Made by a program: the position numbers and the translations under genes
Notes under the pieces: model-generated
Databases searched by the model: none
Told to the model about the DNA's origin: nothing
Seen by the model: only the letters and a program-made list of their open reading frames with translations
Shown: piece by piece, positions 8,200-16,948 of the stretch
Layout: every line of letters starts with the position of its first letter
Numbering within the stretch: the first letter of the stretch is position 1
Assembly: GCF_000186865.1 (NCBI RefSeq)
Contig: NW_008705571.1
Span: 549,192-595,942 of the forward strand
Source of the DNA: Aureococcus anophagefferens
Lineage: Eukaryota; Sar; Pelagophyceae; Pelagomonadales; Pelagomonadaceae
DNA length: 46,751 bases
Direction of reading: 5' to 3'

Positions 8200-10401
8200 A
8201 TGAACGTCGCCGCGTCGGCGGACGCGAGCGCGCCGTGCGGCGGCGGCGGCGGCGACGTGGAGGACCTCATGGAGCCCGGCGACGTCGTCGGCGTCGTCGA
8301 CAGCGTGCGGTCCCTGGCGCCCTTCGCCGACGCCGGCGAGCGCGCGCTGCACTACGAGAACGAGAGCGTCGAGGACATCTACAAGCGCTGGGACGACCTC
8401 GTGAAGCCCGAGGACATGGACGGGTTCCAGCGCATGGTTTTGGGTTTGCTCGACGCGGGCGTGCCCGGGAGCGAGCGCGCGCTCGCGGCGGCGCTCGCGC
8501 CCCTGCGCAAAAAGTACAAGCTCGCGCCGCGCAAGGCGCAGCTGCTCCACGCCTACCGGAGCCTCCTGAGCACGGGGCACCTCGACAAGCGGTGCGTGCC
8601 GCTCGAGGAGGTGCTGACCACGAAAGCGTCCAAGTCGCAGAGCGGCGTTTTAGTAGTCACGGTGCTCACGTCGCCCTACCCGAGCGTCGCCGGCGGCAAG
8701 AAGCAGCGCTTCTCCTGCAAGTGGAACTGCTACTATTGCCCCAACGAGCCGGGCCAGCCGCGGAGCTACCTCCGCGACGAGCCGGCCGTGCTCCGCGCGA
8801 ACCAGAACCAGTTCGACGCGGTCATGCAGTTCACGGAGCGCTGCGCGACGCTGGCGCAGAACGGCCACCCCGTGGACAAGGTCGAGCTCCTCGTGCTCGG
8901 CGGGACCTGGGCGTCGTACCCGCTCGAGTACCGCGAGGCCTTCTGCCGCGATTTGTACTACGCGGCGAACACGTTCTGGCAGCGGGCCGACAAGCGGCCG
9001 CGGCGGTCGTTGCTGGAGGAACAGACCTTGAACGAGTCCGCGGCCACCAAAATCATCGGGCTGACGCTGGAGACGCGGCCCGACACCATCGACGAGGACG
9101 AGATCCGGTTGCTGCGAAGCTACGGCTGCACGCGCGTGCAGCTCGGCGTCCAGCACGTCGACGCGGCCGTGCTCGACCGCGTGAACCGGGGCCACGGCCG
9201 CGCCGAGACGGCGACGGCCCTGCGGCTGTTGAAGGACGCGTGCTACAAGGTCGACATCCACCTCATGCCGAACCTGCCCGGCGCGACGCCCGCCGTCGAC
9301 CTCGCGATGTTCGACGCCGTTTTGTACGACGAGGACCTCCAGGCGGACCAGTGGAAGATCTACCCCTGCGAGGTGACGCCCTGGACGGTCATCAAGAAGT
9401 GGTTCGACGAGGGCTCCTACGTGCCCTACGCCGAGGACGCGCTCGTGGAGCTATTGATGGACGTGAAGAGCCGCGTGCACCCGTGGATCCGCCTGAACCG
9501 CGTCGTCCGCGACATCCCCTCGAACTACATCCTGGGCGGCGTCGACGCGCCGAATCTTCGGGAAGACATCCTCGTGGCCATGCGCCGCCGGGGCCTGCGC
9601 TGCAAGTGCATCCGGTGCCGCGAGGTCGGCGACATCGGCGGCCTGAACCAGCTCGGCGAGAAGCACGGCGCGCGCGACGCGAACCGCGGGGGCGAGGGCC
9701 TCGCGGAGACCAAGGGCGCCAAGGGCCGCATGACCAAGTCCCAGCGGCGCGCGTCCCGCAAGGGCGGCGAGAAGGCGCGCGCGAAGAACCTGGGCCGGAG
9801 CCGCGCGAACCGCGACGGCGTGCTGGCGAGGAGGTCCGGCGAGAAGCTGGTCCGCGGCGCGGTGCTCACGCGGCGCTTCTACCGCGCGTCCGGCGGCGAC
9901 GAGCACTTCCTGAGCTTCGAGACGCGCGACCAGCACACGATCTTCGGCTTCGTGCGCCTGCGCCTGCCGGACTCCAAGGCCGCGCCCGCGGCGGCCTTCG
10001 AGAGTCTGCGGGATTGCGCGCTCATCCGCGAGCTCCACGTCTACGGCCAGCTCGCGCCCGCGGCGACCAAGTCCACGCGCCTCGCGTCGCGCCTCTTCGA
10101 CAGCCAGCAGCACCGCGGCTTCGGGCGGCGGCTCATGGAGGACGCGGAGGCCATCGCCGCGCACGCGGGCTTTCGCAAGATCGCCGTCATCGCCGGCATC
10201 GGCACGCGCGACTACTACCGGCGCATGGGCTACGTGCTCGTGCCGGACGGCGGCTACCTCATCAAGGACCTCGCGACGCCGCCCTTCTTCGCGAAGCTGG
10301 CCCTCGCCTACGCCGCCATCCTCGCCTTCGCGGTCGCGGTCGTGCTTTTCGGGGGCGACGCGGACGGCGCGACGCCCCTGCGCGGGCTCGTGCTCCGATA
10401 A
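8200..10401 (+). CDS. ELP3: Elongator complex catalytic subunit Elp3-like, with C-terminal membrane anchor
   Basis: 733 residues from aaaaaaATGA. Elp3 uses a radical SAM domain and a GNAT domain to build the cm5 group on wobble uridine of tRNA. Here the radical SAM cluster motif is C173-x3-C177-x2-C180 (FSCKWNCYYC), followed by VELLVLGGTWASYP, TLETRPD, TRVQLGVQHVD, DIHLMPNLPG and KIYPCEVTPWT, all typical Elp3 segments. A Lys/Arg-rich insert (about 495-540) precedes the GNAT domain with IRELHVYG and QQHRGFGRRLM (about 634-644). The last 40 residues hold a strong hydrophobic stretch (about 698-717, ALAYAAILAFAVAVVLF) and a short polar end, as in a tail anchor. The CX3CX2C spacing differs from the CX9CX2C of yeast and human Elp3. 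Confidence 0.9.
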   Translation: MNVAASADASAPCGGGGGDVEDLMEPGDVVGVVDSVRSLAPFADAGERALHYENESVEDIYKRWDDLVKPEDMDGFQRMVLGLLDAGVPGSERALAAALAPLRKKYKLAPRKAQLLHAYRSLLSTGHLDKRCVPLEEVLTTKASKSQSGVLVVTVLTSPYPSVAGGKKQRFSCKWNCYYCPNEPGQPRSYLRDEPAVLRANQNQFDAVMQFTERCATLAQNGHPVDKVELLVLGGTWASYPLEYREAFCRDLYYAANTFWQRADKRPRRSLLEEQTLNESAATKIIGLTLETRPDTIDEDEIRLLRSYGCTRVQLGVQHVDAAVLDRVNRGHGRAETATALRLLKDACYKVDIHLMPNLPGATPAVDLAMFDAVLYDEDLQADQWKIYPCEVTPWTVIKKWFDEGSYVPYAEDALVELLMDVKSRVHPWIRLNRVVRDIPSNYILGGVDAPNLREDILVAMRRRGLRCKCIRCREVGDIGGLNQLGEKHGARDANRGGEGLAETKGAKGRMTKSQRRASRKGGEKARAKNLGRSRANRDGVLARRSGEKLVRGAVLTRRFYRASGGDEHFLSFETRDQHTIFGFVRLRLPDSKAAPAAAFESLRDCALIRELHVYGQLAPAATKSTRLASRLFDSQQHRGFGRRLMEDAEAIAAHAGFRKIAVIAGIGTRDYYRRMGYVLVPDGGYLIKDLATPPFFAKLALAYAAILAFAVAVVLFGGDADGATPLRGLVLR

Positions 10402-10475
10402 ACTGGAAATTTAGCTCGCCTCAAGTCCAAGTTTTTATGCAGACGGCTCATGGCATGTGTAGTTGAAGCGGCGTT

Positions 10476-10503
10476 TAACATATCCCGCCGGCGGGATATG
10501 TTA
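10476..10503. promoter_or_regulatory. Perfect 28-bp palindrome between convergent genes
   Basis: TAACATATCCCGCC (10476-10489) is followed directly by its exact reverse complement (10490-10503). It sits in the 123 bp between the stops of Elp3 (10401, +) and the DHHC gene (10525, -). It could form the same hairpin in both transcripts or bind a dimeric protein; a role in two-way 3' end formation is inferred from position only. Confidence 0.6.
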
Positions 10504-10524
10504 GCAGCTCCAGGGCGCGCGCGC

Positions 10525-11556
10525 TCAGCAGCAGGACCAGTACTTGTTCTGCCAGGGGTTGTTCCACCAGTCCTCGGAGTCGCGGTCGATGAACGCTGGG
10601 CGGACCCAGGGCGTCGGCGCCCACTCGCGGCGGCACAGCGCGGCGACGAGGCCGTCCTGGCCAAAGTAGACGCGCAGATTGCCGACGAGGCCCCGCGTGA
10701 AGGGCAGGTCGAAGTCCTCCGTGTTGTGGAGGTAGTCGAGCTTGTGCGCGCGGAGGAACTCGTTCGTCGTCATGTTCGTGAGCGCGAGGAAGGCGTGGAA
10801 GGCGAGGAAGCCCAGGGCGACGAGGAAGAGCACGCCCAGGGCCGCCGCGAGGAAGAAGGCGCGCTCGGAGCCGCTGAAGACGTCGGCCCACTTCACCGCG
10901 GCCTCGGCGATCGCCGCGAGGCGGCCGAGCGCGACGGTCTGCGCGAGGAGGAACGCGAGGAAGCGCGGCCGGTTCCGCTCGCCGATGGCGTTGCCGAAGA
11001 AGGGGCAATAGTGGTCGTAGGTGTAGACCCAGCGCCGCGCGGGGCGGCAGTAGGCCGCGCGCATCGGCGGCCACGCCGGCCAGGGCAGGAGCGTGCTGAA
11101 CGCGTCCTCCGTCGCCGCCGCGAGCTTGATGCGCTCCGTCGCCGCCGCCGCCTCGCGCTTGCGCTGCGCGTAGTCGCCCTCGTCGGGGTCCGCGCGGTCC
11201 GGCGGGTTCGCGAAGCCCGGGTCGCTCCACTGGCAGAGCGCGTAGCAGCACGCGGCCGCGGCGACGCACGCGAGGGCCGTCGTGGATTCCGGGCCCGTCG
11301 CGTCGCCGTGGAGGGCCGTCCCCGCCGTGCCCCGGAGCAGCCAGAGGAACAGGACGTTCAGAGACGCGTAGACGGCCGCCGCCAGCGCCTTGGACCGCGT
11401 CGACAGGCGGAAGTGCATGGACTCGAGGTCCTCGGCGCCGCCGTAGCCGAGGCCGCGCATGCCGAGGTCCCGCTCCTCGCGCTCGTCGAGGTCGATGTCG
11501 TTGAGCTCGAGCCCGGGCGACTCGGCATCGCCCCCAGACGAGGAAGCGCGACGCAT
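10525..11556 (-). CDS. DHHC-family palmitoyltransferase, DHYC variant
   Basis: 343 residues, ATG at 11556. Family members attach palmitate to Cys of membrane-associated proteins. The core is AYCRPARRWVYTYDHYCPFF with DHYC at residues 181-184, followed by GNAIGERN. The downstream NMTTNEF (261-267) is the TTxE motif. Four hydrophobic segments (about 57-74, 92-108, 199-216 and 231-259) flank the domain in the usual 2+2 arrangement. DHYC occurs in active yeast enzymes, but the Cys-rich region before it keeps few of the usual zinc-binding Cys, so it is a divergent member. The protein ends in NKYWSCC, a possible self-acylation site. The N-terminus is acidic and cytosolic. The gene starts 82 bp after the ClpX-like stop on the same strand. 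Confidence 0.8.
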   Translation of the reverse strand: MRRASSSGGDAESPGLELNDIDLDEREERDLGMRGLGYGGAEDLESMHFRLSTRSKALAAAVYASLNVLFLWLLRGTAGTALHGDATGPESTTALACVAAAACCYALCQWSDPGFANPPDRADPDEGDYAQRKREAAAATERIKLAAATEDAFSTLLPWPAWPPMRAAYCRPARRWVYTYDHYCPFFGNAIGERNRPRFLAFLLAQTVALGRLAAIAEAAVKWADVFSGSERAFFLAAALGVLFLVALGFLAFHAFLALTNMTTNEFLRAHKLDYLHNTEDFDLPFTRGLVGNLRVYFGQDGLVAALCRREWAPTPWVRPAFIDRDSEDWWNNPWQNKYWSCC

Positions 11557-11638
11557 GCTTGGTTTGGGGCAGCTTCTTTGCGCAAGCCGGTTGAAGCCGC
11601 GCTTTCCCCCATACGCCCGAGTGCAGCAATACTCTTTT

Positions 11639-13694
11639 TTAAACCTGGGCGCCCTCGGCGAGGAACCTGCGGAGCGCGTCCGCGGCCTCCTCCGCCTCGT
11701 CGGCGTCGTCGTCGTCGTCGTCCGAGGACGCGGACGCGACGGGCGCCGGCTCCGCGTCGTCGTCGTCGTCGTCCGAGGACGCGGACGCGACGGGCGCCGG
11801 CTCCGCGTCGTCGTCGTCGTCGCCGCCCTCGGGCTCCGGGTGGTCGGCCTCGGCCTTGGCGAGCCAGGCGTCGAGGGTCGCGCGCTTGTCGAGGAGGAGG
11901 TCCAGGGTCACGTCGAAGTGCGACGCCTTGGTGCGCTTCGCGATGGCGGAGAGCGCGTCGACGAGCGCGGCGTCGTCGAGGAGCCGCGCGGTCGCGACGC
12001 CGCGGACGCTTCGCTCGGGGAAGGCCGCGGCCTCGGCGAGGAGGAAGTCCTCGGCGGCGGCGTCGATGGCGACGGTGAGGGGCGCGTGGTCGAAGGCGAA
12101 CTGCTCCTCGAAGCGGCGCGCGTCCGCGCGGCGGACGGCGTCGCGGTCGTCGCGCTTCGCGGCGTCGAGGGCCGCCGCGAGCGTCCGCGCGGGGTCCGCG
12201 ACCGTGGACGCGTCGCAGACCAGCTTCGTCGCGCCGGCGCAGGGGAGCTCGTACTTGAAGTCGCGGAACGTGCGCTCGAGCACCGTGACGAGGCCGCGCG
12301 CGCCCGTCTTCTCCTCGGCGGCCTCGGCGGCGACGGCGGCGATGGCGTCGCGCGTGACCTCGAGGTCGACGCCGTAGCCCGCGAAGTCGCGCTCGTACTG
12401 GCGGAGCACGGAGCCCTCGGACTGGAGCAGGATGAGCTCCAGGTCCCGCGCGCCGAGCGGGTCGACGGCGACGCGCACGGGGATGCGGCCGATGAACTCC
12501 GTCTCGAGGCCCGCGTCGACGAAGTCGCTCGACGTCGCCTTCTTGAGGAAGGACTTGGGCACGCCGTCGTCGGTGAGGCCGTCGTCGCCGCCCGCGGCCT
12601 CGAGGCCGAAGCCCATGCTCCGCTGCTCGTGCTTGCGCTTGAGCCGCTCGTCGAGGCCCGTGAACGCGCCCGAGAAGATGAAGAGGACGTGCTTCGTCGA
12701 CACGCGCGCGGGCTGCGCGGGCTTGCCGCCGAGGAAGATCTCGGGGATCATGCCCGACTGCTTGTTCACGGAGATCTCGGTCTCCTCCATGACCTTGAGG
12801 AACGTGCTCTGCACGCCCCGCGCGCCGCCGCCGACGGTCGCGCCGCCCGCGCCCGTCGTCGACGTGCCGCCCTGCTCGCCGCGGCAGAGCTTGTCGACCT
12901 CGTCGACGTAGATGATGCCGTACTGCGCGAGCTCGACGTCGCCGTCGGCCTGCTCCACCAAGTTGCGCACGAGGTCCTCCGCGTCCTCGCCGACGATGCC
13001 CGTCTCCGTGAACTTCGTCGCGTCGGCCTTGACGAAGGGCACGCCCAGGAGCTTCGCGAGCGTCCGCATGATGTAGGTCTTGCCGGACCCCGACGGGCCG
13101 AGGAGCAGGATGTTCGGCTTGCTGTACTCCGCGGCGCGCTCGCTCGCGTCGCTCAGGCACCGGCGGACGACGTTGTAGTGGTCGCAGATCGCCACGCTCA
13201 GCACCTTCTTCGCGTCGTCCTGGCGCACGACGTAGCGGTCCAGGTGCTCGCGCACCTGCCGCGGCCGCAGGTCGAAGCGCGAGATGCGCTCGAGCGCCGC
13301 GGACCGCTTCTTCTCGGTGGTCTTCTTCTTGGCCTTGGACGCCACGGGCGGGATCATCATGAAGGGGCTCTCGTCGTCGTCCTCCTCCTCGTCATCATCC
13401 TCGTCGTCGTCGTCGTCGTCCTTCTCCTCGTCGTCGTCGGCGAAGACGAAGAGGCTCGGCGCGCCGTCGCCGTCGAGGCTCACGGCGCCGTTCAGCTTCT
13501 TCGCGCCGCGCCCGCTCGACGGCCGGGACCGCGAGATGGCCTCGATGATCTGCTGCTGGAGGAGCTCCGGCAGGCTTTCCATCGTGATGACCTCGTTGTC
13601 GTCGTCGTCGACCGCATCGTCGTCGTCTTCGTTCGCGTCGTCGGCGGCCGTTCTCAGGCCCGTCTTCAACCCCGGTGGTCGGATGAGCGACCGC
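11639..13694 (-). CDS. CLPX: ClpX-like AAA+ unfoldase, 5' end lost in assembly gap
   Basis: ClpX unfolds proteins for the ClpP protease in mitochondria or plastids. The Walker A GPSGSGKT (about 13101-13078) and Walker B IIYVDEVDKL (about 12918-12888) are intact. Then follow a GVQSTFLKVMEE segment, FIFSGAFTGLDE, an IGF-like pore loop RSMGFGLE, ETEFIGRIPVRV, and the sensor-2 region KTGARGLVTVLE, all in ClpX order. The N-terminal zinc-binding domain is not seen. Instead there is an acidic/Ser linker and KKKTTEKKR before the ATPase. A long C-terminal extension ends in acidic repeats. The open frame runs into 50 N at 13695; sequence beyond the gap lacks similar character, so the true start and any transit peptide are unknown. 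Confidence 0.85.
11721..11822 (-). repeat. Two 51-bp tandem units in the ClpX-like C-terminus
   Basis: Units 11721-11771 and 11772-11822 encode two copies of a 17-residue acidic unit (DDDDDDAEPAPVASASS). The nucleotide copies are almost identical, so the duplication is recent. A further GTCGTC run continues the Asp tract. Confidence 0.9.
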
Positions 13695-13744
13695 NNNNNN
13701 NNNNNNNNNNNNNNNNNNNNNNNNNNNNNNNNNNNNNNNNNNNN
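13695..13744. other. Assembly gap (50 N)
   Basis: Fifty undetermined bases, probably a gap of nominal or estimated size. It breaks the 5' part of the ClpX-like gene. Confidence 1.
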
Positions 13745-14702
13745 TTGAAGGGGGAGCACACCCGAAGATCCCGCCGGGGAAGGCGCGGGCGGAGGCCTAG
13801 CCGGGGATCTGGCGAACCACACCGGCCCCCTCCTCCACCCTGAAGATCGTGCGCGCACTCGGGACGGAGGCGGCGGTACACTCGCGCCACGCCTGGTACC
13901 ACCGCCACGCCGAGAGCACGCCGGGACTGGCGCAAGGCAGTAGCATCCTGAGTCGCCTCATTCAGACGACACTCAACGGACTCTCCGTGGACCGGGGGAG
14001 GTTGAGAACGAAGGCACCCGCACCCGACGGGCAGGACGTCCGGCTCGACTAGGCCGATTCAACCTCAGGACCACAAGTGGCTAGCCGAGGGCACCGCCGA
14101 AGAGGACACCCGTAGTCAGCGGGACCGAAGAGAGCAAAGACGCCGACGAAGAGAGCGAAGACGCCGACGTCGACGGAGCCGCACACAGCGCCACGCTACG
14201 AAGAGACGCTGCAGAATGCAGAGAAACGAATGGACACGGGCACATCGAAGCCCGCACACCGAAGCCATCGAGGGCGCCGACCCCACCAGCTCCCCCCAAG
14301 ACTCACGCCGAAGGCATCCGAACGAAGCGAGCGCGCGCGGCAGCCCCCCGGGCCCGTGGGCGACGTCGCGCCGACGGCCAAGCACTGCAAGCTCTCGCGC
14401 TCGGCGCCCCGCCGCCCAATCGACGCGCGCAGCGGGGTGCTCCTCCCCGAGCGCCCCCCGGAGCCGACGCGGCGAGCCCCACCACCGGCCGCTGCGCGAA
14501 ACCACCCCCGCGCACTCTCCGAAAGCCGCCCCATAAGCTTCGGCGTTATCATTCATGTAAAGTTGATGTTGGCGTGTTTACCAAGGTTTGCTGCCCGCCC
14601 GACACTCCGAGCTGCCGCTCTGTCGCCGCTGCCCATATCCGAAAAGCCGCGCCGGCGTCGGCCGGGCATAGACGCTATATCGAGGAGCCGCGTCGAGACA
14701 AA
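13745..14702. other. Gene-poor segment next to the gap, no recognisable gene
   Basis: Base composition and codon periodicity differ from the flanks: it is less regular, with more A, and has no third-position GC pattern. Open frames here (for example 13849-14052 +, 14116-14556 -) have low-quality composition and no motif I know. It contains a short tandem of an AGAGCGAAGACGCCGACG-like unit (about 14129-14175). It could be a degenerate repeat or transposon relic that also caused the gap, plus the promoter of the HAD gene. Confidence 0.35.
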
Positions 14703-15536
14703 ATGGCGCCGACGATCTGGCCCTTTCCCATGTCCATGATCGAGACGCAGAAGAGCAGCGCGCGGGCGGCGCCGCAGGGCAAAACGCCGCCGCACGGCTT
14801 CTCGATCCGATCCGTGGCGCGCGGTCGAACGTCGGGCATCGGTCCCGCGCGCGCGATGACGAGCTCGCGGCCGGTGCGCCAGATGGGCAGCTCGGCCCTC
14901 GTGCCGCGGACGGCGAGCGCCTACGGCGCGCGGAGCGTCGCGGGCTCGCGCGGCGGCGGGCGGCGCGTCGTGAGCCATAGCCCCGTCGCGCGGCGTGGAG
15001 GCCCACGGTTATCGCTGGGCTTCGGCTTCAAGCCCGACAACAGTGAGCAGATCCGGCACGCGCGCAAGCTGCTGTTTTTGGACGTCGACGGCGTGCTCAA
15101 CACGGAGTACTGCCGCCCGCGCGACGCGATCCACAGCAAGCTCCTGAAGCGGTTGGGCGAGGTCGTCCACTATAGCGGCACGAAGATCATACTCTCGAGC
15201 ACCTGGCGCCTTCACCCCCAGTATCGCATGAAGCTGTTGAGCCGCTTGGAGAGCGTCGGCGTCGACCGGCTCGCGGTGCTCGACGACACGCCGCAGCTGC
15301 CGTTGAAGATGGGTCGCTGGCCTCCGGCGGAGTCGAATCGCGCCGAGGAGATCGCCGAGTGGATCCGGACGGCGAACGTCCGGCCGGACCTCATCTGGGT
15401 CGCCGTCGACGACCTCGACGTCATGAACTCGCCCCACGCGCCCCTCTTCGACGGCCACTTCGTCCGGACGTCGCGCGAGTCGGGCCTCTCCGCGGAGTGC
15501 CAGGCGCAGCTCTTCCGCATCCTCGGTCCTCGGTAA
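14703..15536 (+). CDS. HAD superfamily phosphatase-like domain protein (Swiss-army-knife HAD type)
   Basis: I chose the ATG at 14703 (gacaaaATGG, 277 residues). An in-frame ATG upstream at 14574 would add 43 unremarkable residues. The first ~115 residues are Ser/Arg/Gly-rich and disordered, or a targeting region. The globular part starts with KLLFLDVDGVLNTEY (HAD motif I with the two catalytic Asp, about residues 124-132). It continues with KIILSSTWRLHP (motif II Ser-Ser-Thr), a cap segment, PAESNRAEEIAEWI, and DLIWVAVDDLDV (motif IV acidic pair). This pattern matches the small HAD domains of the SAK-HAD group, seen alone or fused in RNA repair contexts. Substrate unknown. Its stop is 16 bp from the stop of the convergent LPMO-like gene. 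Confidence 0.7.
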   Translation: MAPTIWPFPMSMIETQKSSARAAPQGKTPPHGFSIRSVARGRTSGIGPARAMTSSRPVRQMGSSALVPRTASAYGARSVAGSRGGGRRVVSHSPVARRGGPRLSLGFGFKPDNSEQIRHARKLLFLDVDGVLNTEYCRPRDAIHSKLLKRLGEVVHYSGTKIILSSTWRLHPQYRMKLLSRLESVGVDRLAVLDDTPQLPLKMGRWPPAESNRAEEIAEWIRTANVRPDLIWVAVDDLDVMNSPHAPLFDGHFVRTSRESGLSAECQAQLFRILGPR

Positions 15537-15552
15537 AATTAGAAAAAGCCGC

Positions 15553-16878
15553 TCAGACGAGCGCCACGTCGCTGCAGGACGCCCAGATTTGCGACGTGCC
15601 CTCGCAATCCCATCGGAACCCGAGGACGTAGCGCCCCGCCGGGAGATCTGCGGGCACGACGACCTCGTTCACGATCACCGGCAACACGAGCCCCAGCGTG
15701 TGGTTGTCGCTCGAGCCCCAGCAGGTCTCGTCGCAGCCCGGCGGCGGCGGGAACTGGGGCGCGCCGCACTCCCCGTTGCCGGAGGATTTCAAATGGCAGG
15801 CCGGGATGGGGTTCCGGATCCACGGCGCGCCGTCGCTGGTGACGATCTGGGCCGCCATCGCGACCTCGCTCCCGTTGCCGAGGCGCAGGACCTGCTTCGA
15901 GCCGACGTCGAGGTGGTGCGCCCGGAAGCACGCCTCCGTGAGCGGCTCCTCGGCCGGGCACAGCCGGTACGCGAAGCCGCCGCCGTGGTTCGCCGCGATG
16001 CCCCAGCTCACGTTGACCGTCGCGCCTCGCGACCACGTCTCCACGGGCTCGCCGGCGGGGAGTTCCGATCCTCGGTCGCCCCATTCGTGCCCCGGCGGCG
16101 GATGTCCGCCCGGCTTCGTGTTGTCTTTGAAGGCGCCGCCCGCGACGCCGCACGCGTCGAAGACGTCGGCCTTGCCGGGCGACCGCCAGGGGTGCGTCCG
16201 CGTCCAGTCCTCGGGGTCGCGGCCGTCGACGTTGAACGTGCGGAACTCATCCGGCAGCGTCGGCGCCGTCGCCGCGTCGCAGTGGTCGACCAACGGGTCT
16301 CCGGTGCAGTTGCAGCCCGCCGCGCAGCCCTGGGAGAACCACTGGCACGAGTAGCCCGCGCATCCGCCCGTCCAGTAGTCGTCGCCCGTGACCGGTAGCT
16401 GTGCGCACGCGCGCTGGCGGATCTTGTACGTGACGACGGGCTCGGAGCAGTCGCTGAAAGGCGGGTACTGCGTGACGTAGACGAAGTCGCCCGTTTCGTC
16501 GCGCGAATCCGTCGCGGCGGCGGCGGTGCAGTTGTTCTCGTTCGCGGCGCAGTCGACGATCCGCCCCGGCGCCGTCGGCGCCGTCGCGCCGAAGCGGTAG
16601 GTCGGCCGCGATTGCGTGACGGGATTCGGCACGCAGACGTGCGCGGGATAGCTCTCCGTCTGGTAGCCGCCGCCCGCGGGGCAGAGGTGCTGGTTGTGCG
16701 TCGCCATGACCACCGTCGACGCGTTCGCGGAGAATGTGACGCCGTAGGCGATGTAGCCCTTGGACGCCGGCTCGGCGTTGCGGGGTTTGGGCGCGCTCGT
16801 GCTGCCGTGGGCGTGCACGGCTGCGACGATCGACGAGAAGAGGAGAAAAAACACTACCTGTGCTCTCGGGGCTGCCAT
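15553..16878 (-). CDS. Secreted LPMO-like protein with N-terminal copper-brace histidine
   Basis: 441 residues from the ATG at 16878. The signal peptide ends ...IVAAVHA, so cleavage leaves His24 as the first mature residue (HGSTSAPKPRN). This is the hallmark of lytic polysaccharide monooxygenases, where the N-terminal His amine and side chain bind copper. Downstream are HPWRSPGKADVFDACG, ANHGGGFAYRLCP with His298 as the likely second brace ligand, and GFRWDCEGTSQIWASCSDV at the C-terminus, as in LPMO-like proteins of algae and oomycetes. About 24 Cys suggest many disulfides. Oxidative attack on chitin, cellulose or another wall glycan is inferred from the family. The class (AA number) cannot be fixed by eye. 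It shares a 70-bp divergent promoter with the ankyrin gene. Confidence 0.75.
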   Translation of the reverse strand: MAAPRAQVVFFLLFSSIVAAVHAHGSTSAPKPRNAEPASKGYIAYGVTFSANASTVVMATHNQHLCPAGGGYQTESYPAHVCVPNPVTQSRPTYRFGATAPTAPGRIVDCAANENNCTAAAATDSRDETGDFVYVTQYPPFSDCSEPVVTYKIRQRACAQLPVTGDDYWTGGCAGYSCQWFSQGCAAGCNCTGDPLVDHCDAATAPTLPDEFRTFNVDGRDPEDWTRTHPWRSPGKADVFDACGVAGGAFKDNTKPGGHPPPGHEWGDRGSELPAGEPVETWSRGATVNVSWGIAANHGGGFAYRLCPAEEPLTEACFRAHHLDVGSKQVLRLGNGSEVAMAAQIVTSDGAPWIRNPIPACHLKSSGNGECGAPQFPPPPGCDETCWGSSDNHTLGLVLPVIVNEVVVPADLPAGRYVLGFRWDCEGTSQIWASCSDVALV

Positions 16879-16948
16879 AGCCGTCTCCGGCGGCCGTGTT
16901 GAACGGCATCCTGAATTCACCCTGCCGGTGGCGCTGCCCGCTCGTGCG
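16879..16948. promoter_or_regulatory. 70-bp shared divergent promoter / 5' UTRs
   Basis: Only 70 bp separate the starts of the LPMO-like gene (16878, -) and the ankyrin gene (16949, +). Both core promoters must lie here or overlap the opposite coding region. An upstream in-frame extension of the ankyrin frame exists but begins without a good ATG. Confidence 0.4.

Noticed and set aside
13849..14052. 67-residue + frame after the assembly gap
   Set aside because: It has normal-looking residues but no family, no good start context and no codon bias; it could be repeat-derived. Not called as a gene.
14116..14556. Minus-strand frames upstream of the HAD gene
   Set aside because: Arg-rich low-complexity translation, no motif, no codon periodicity.
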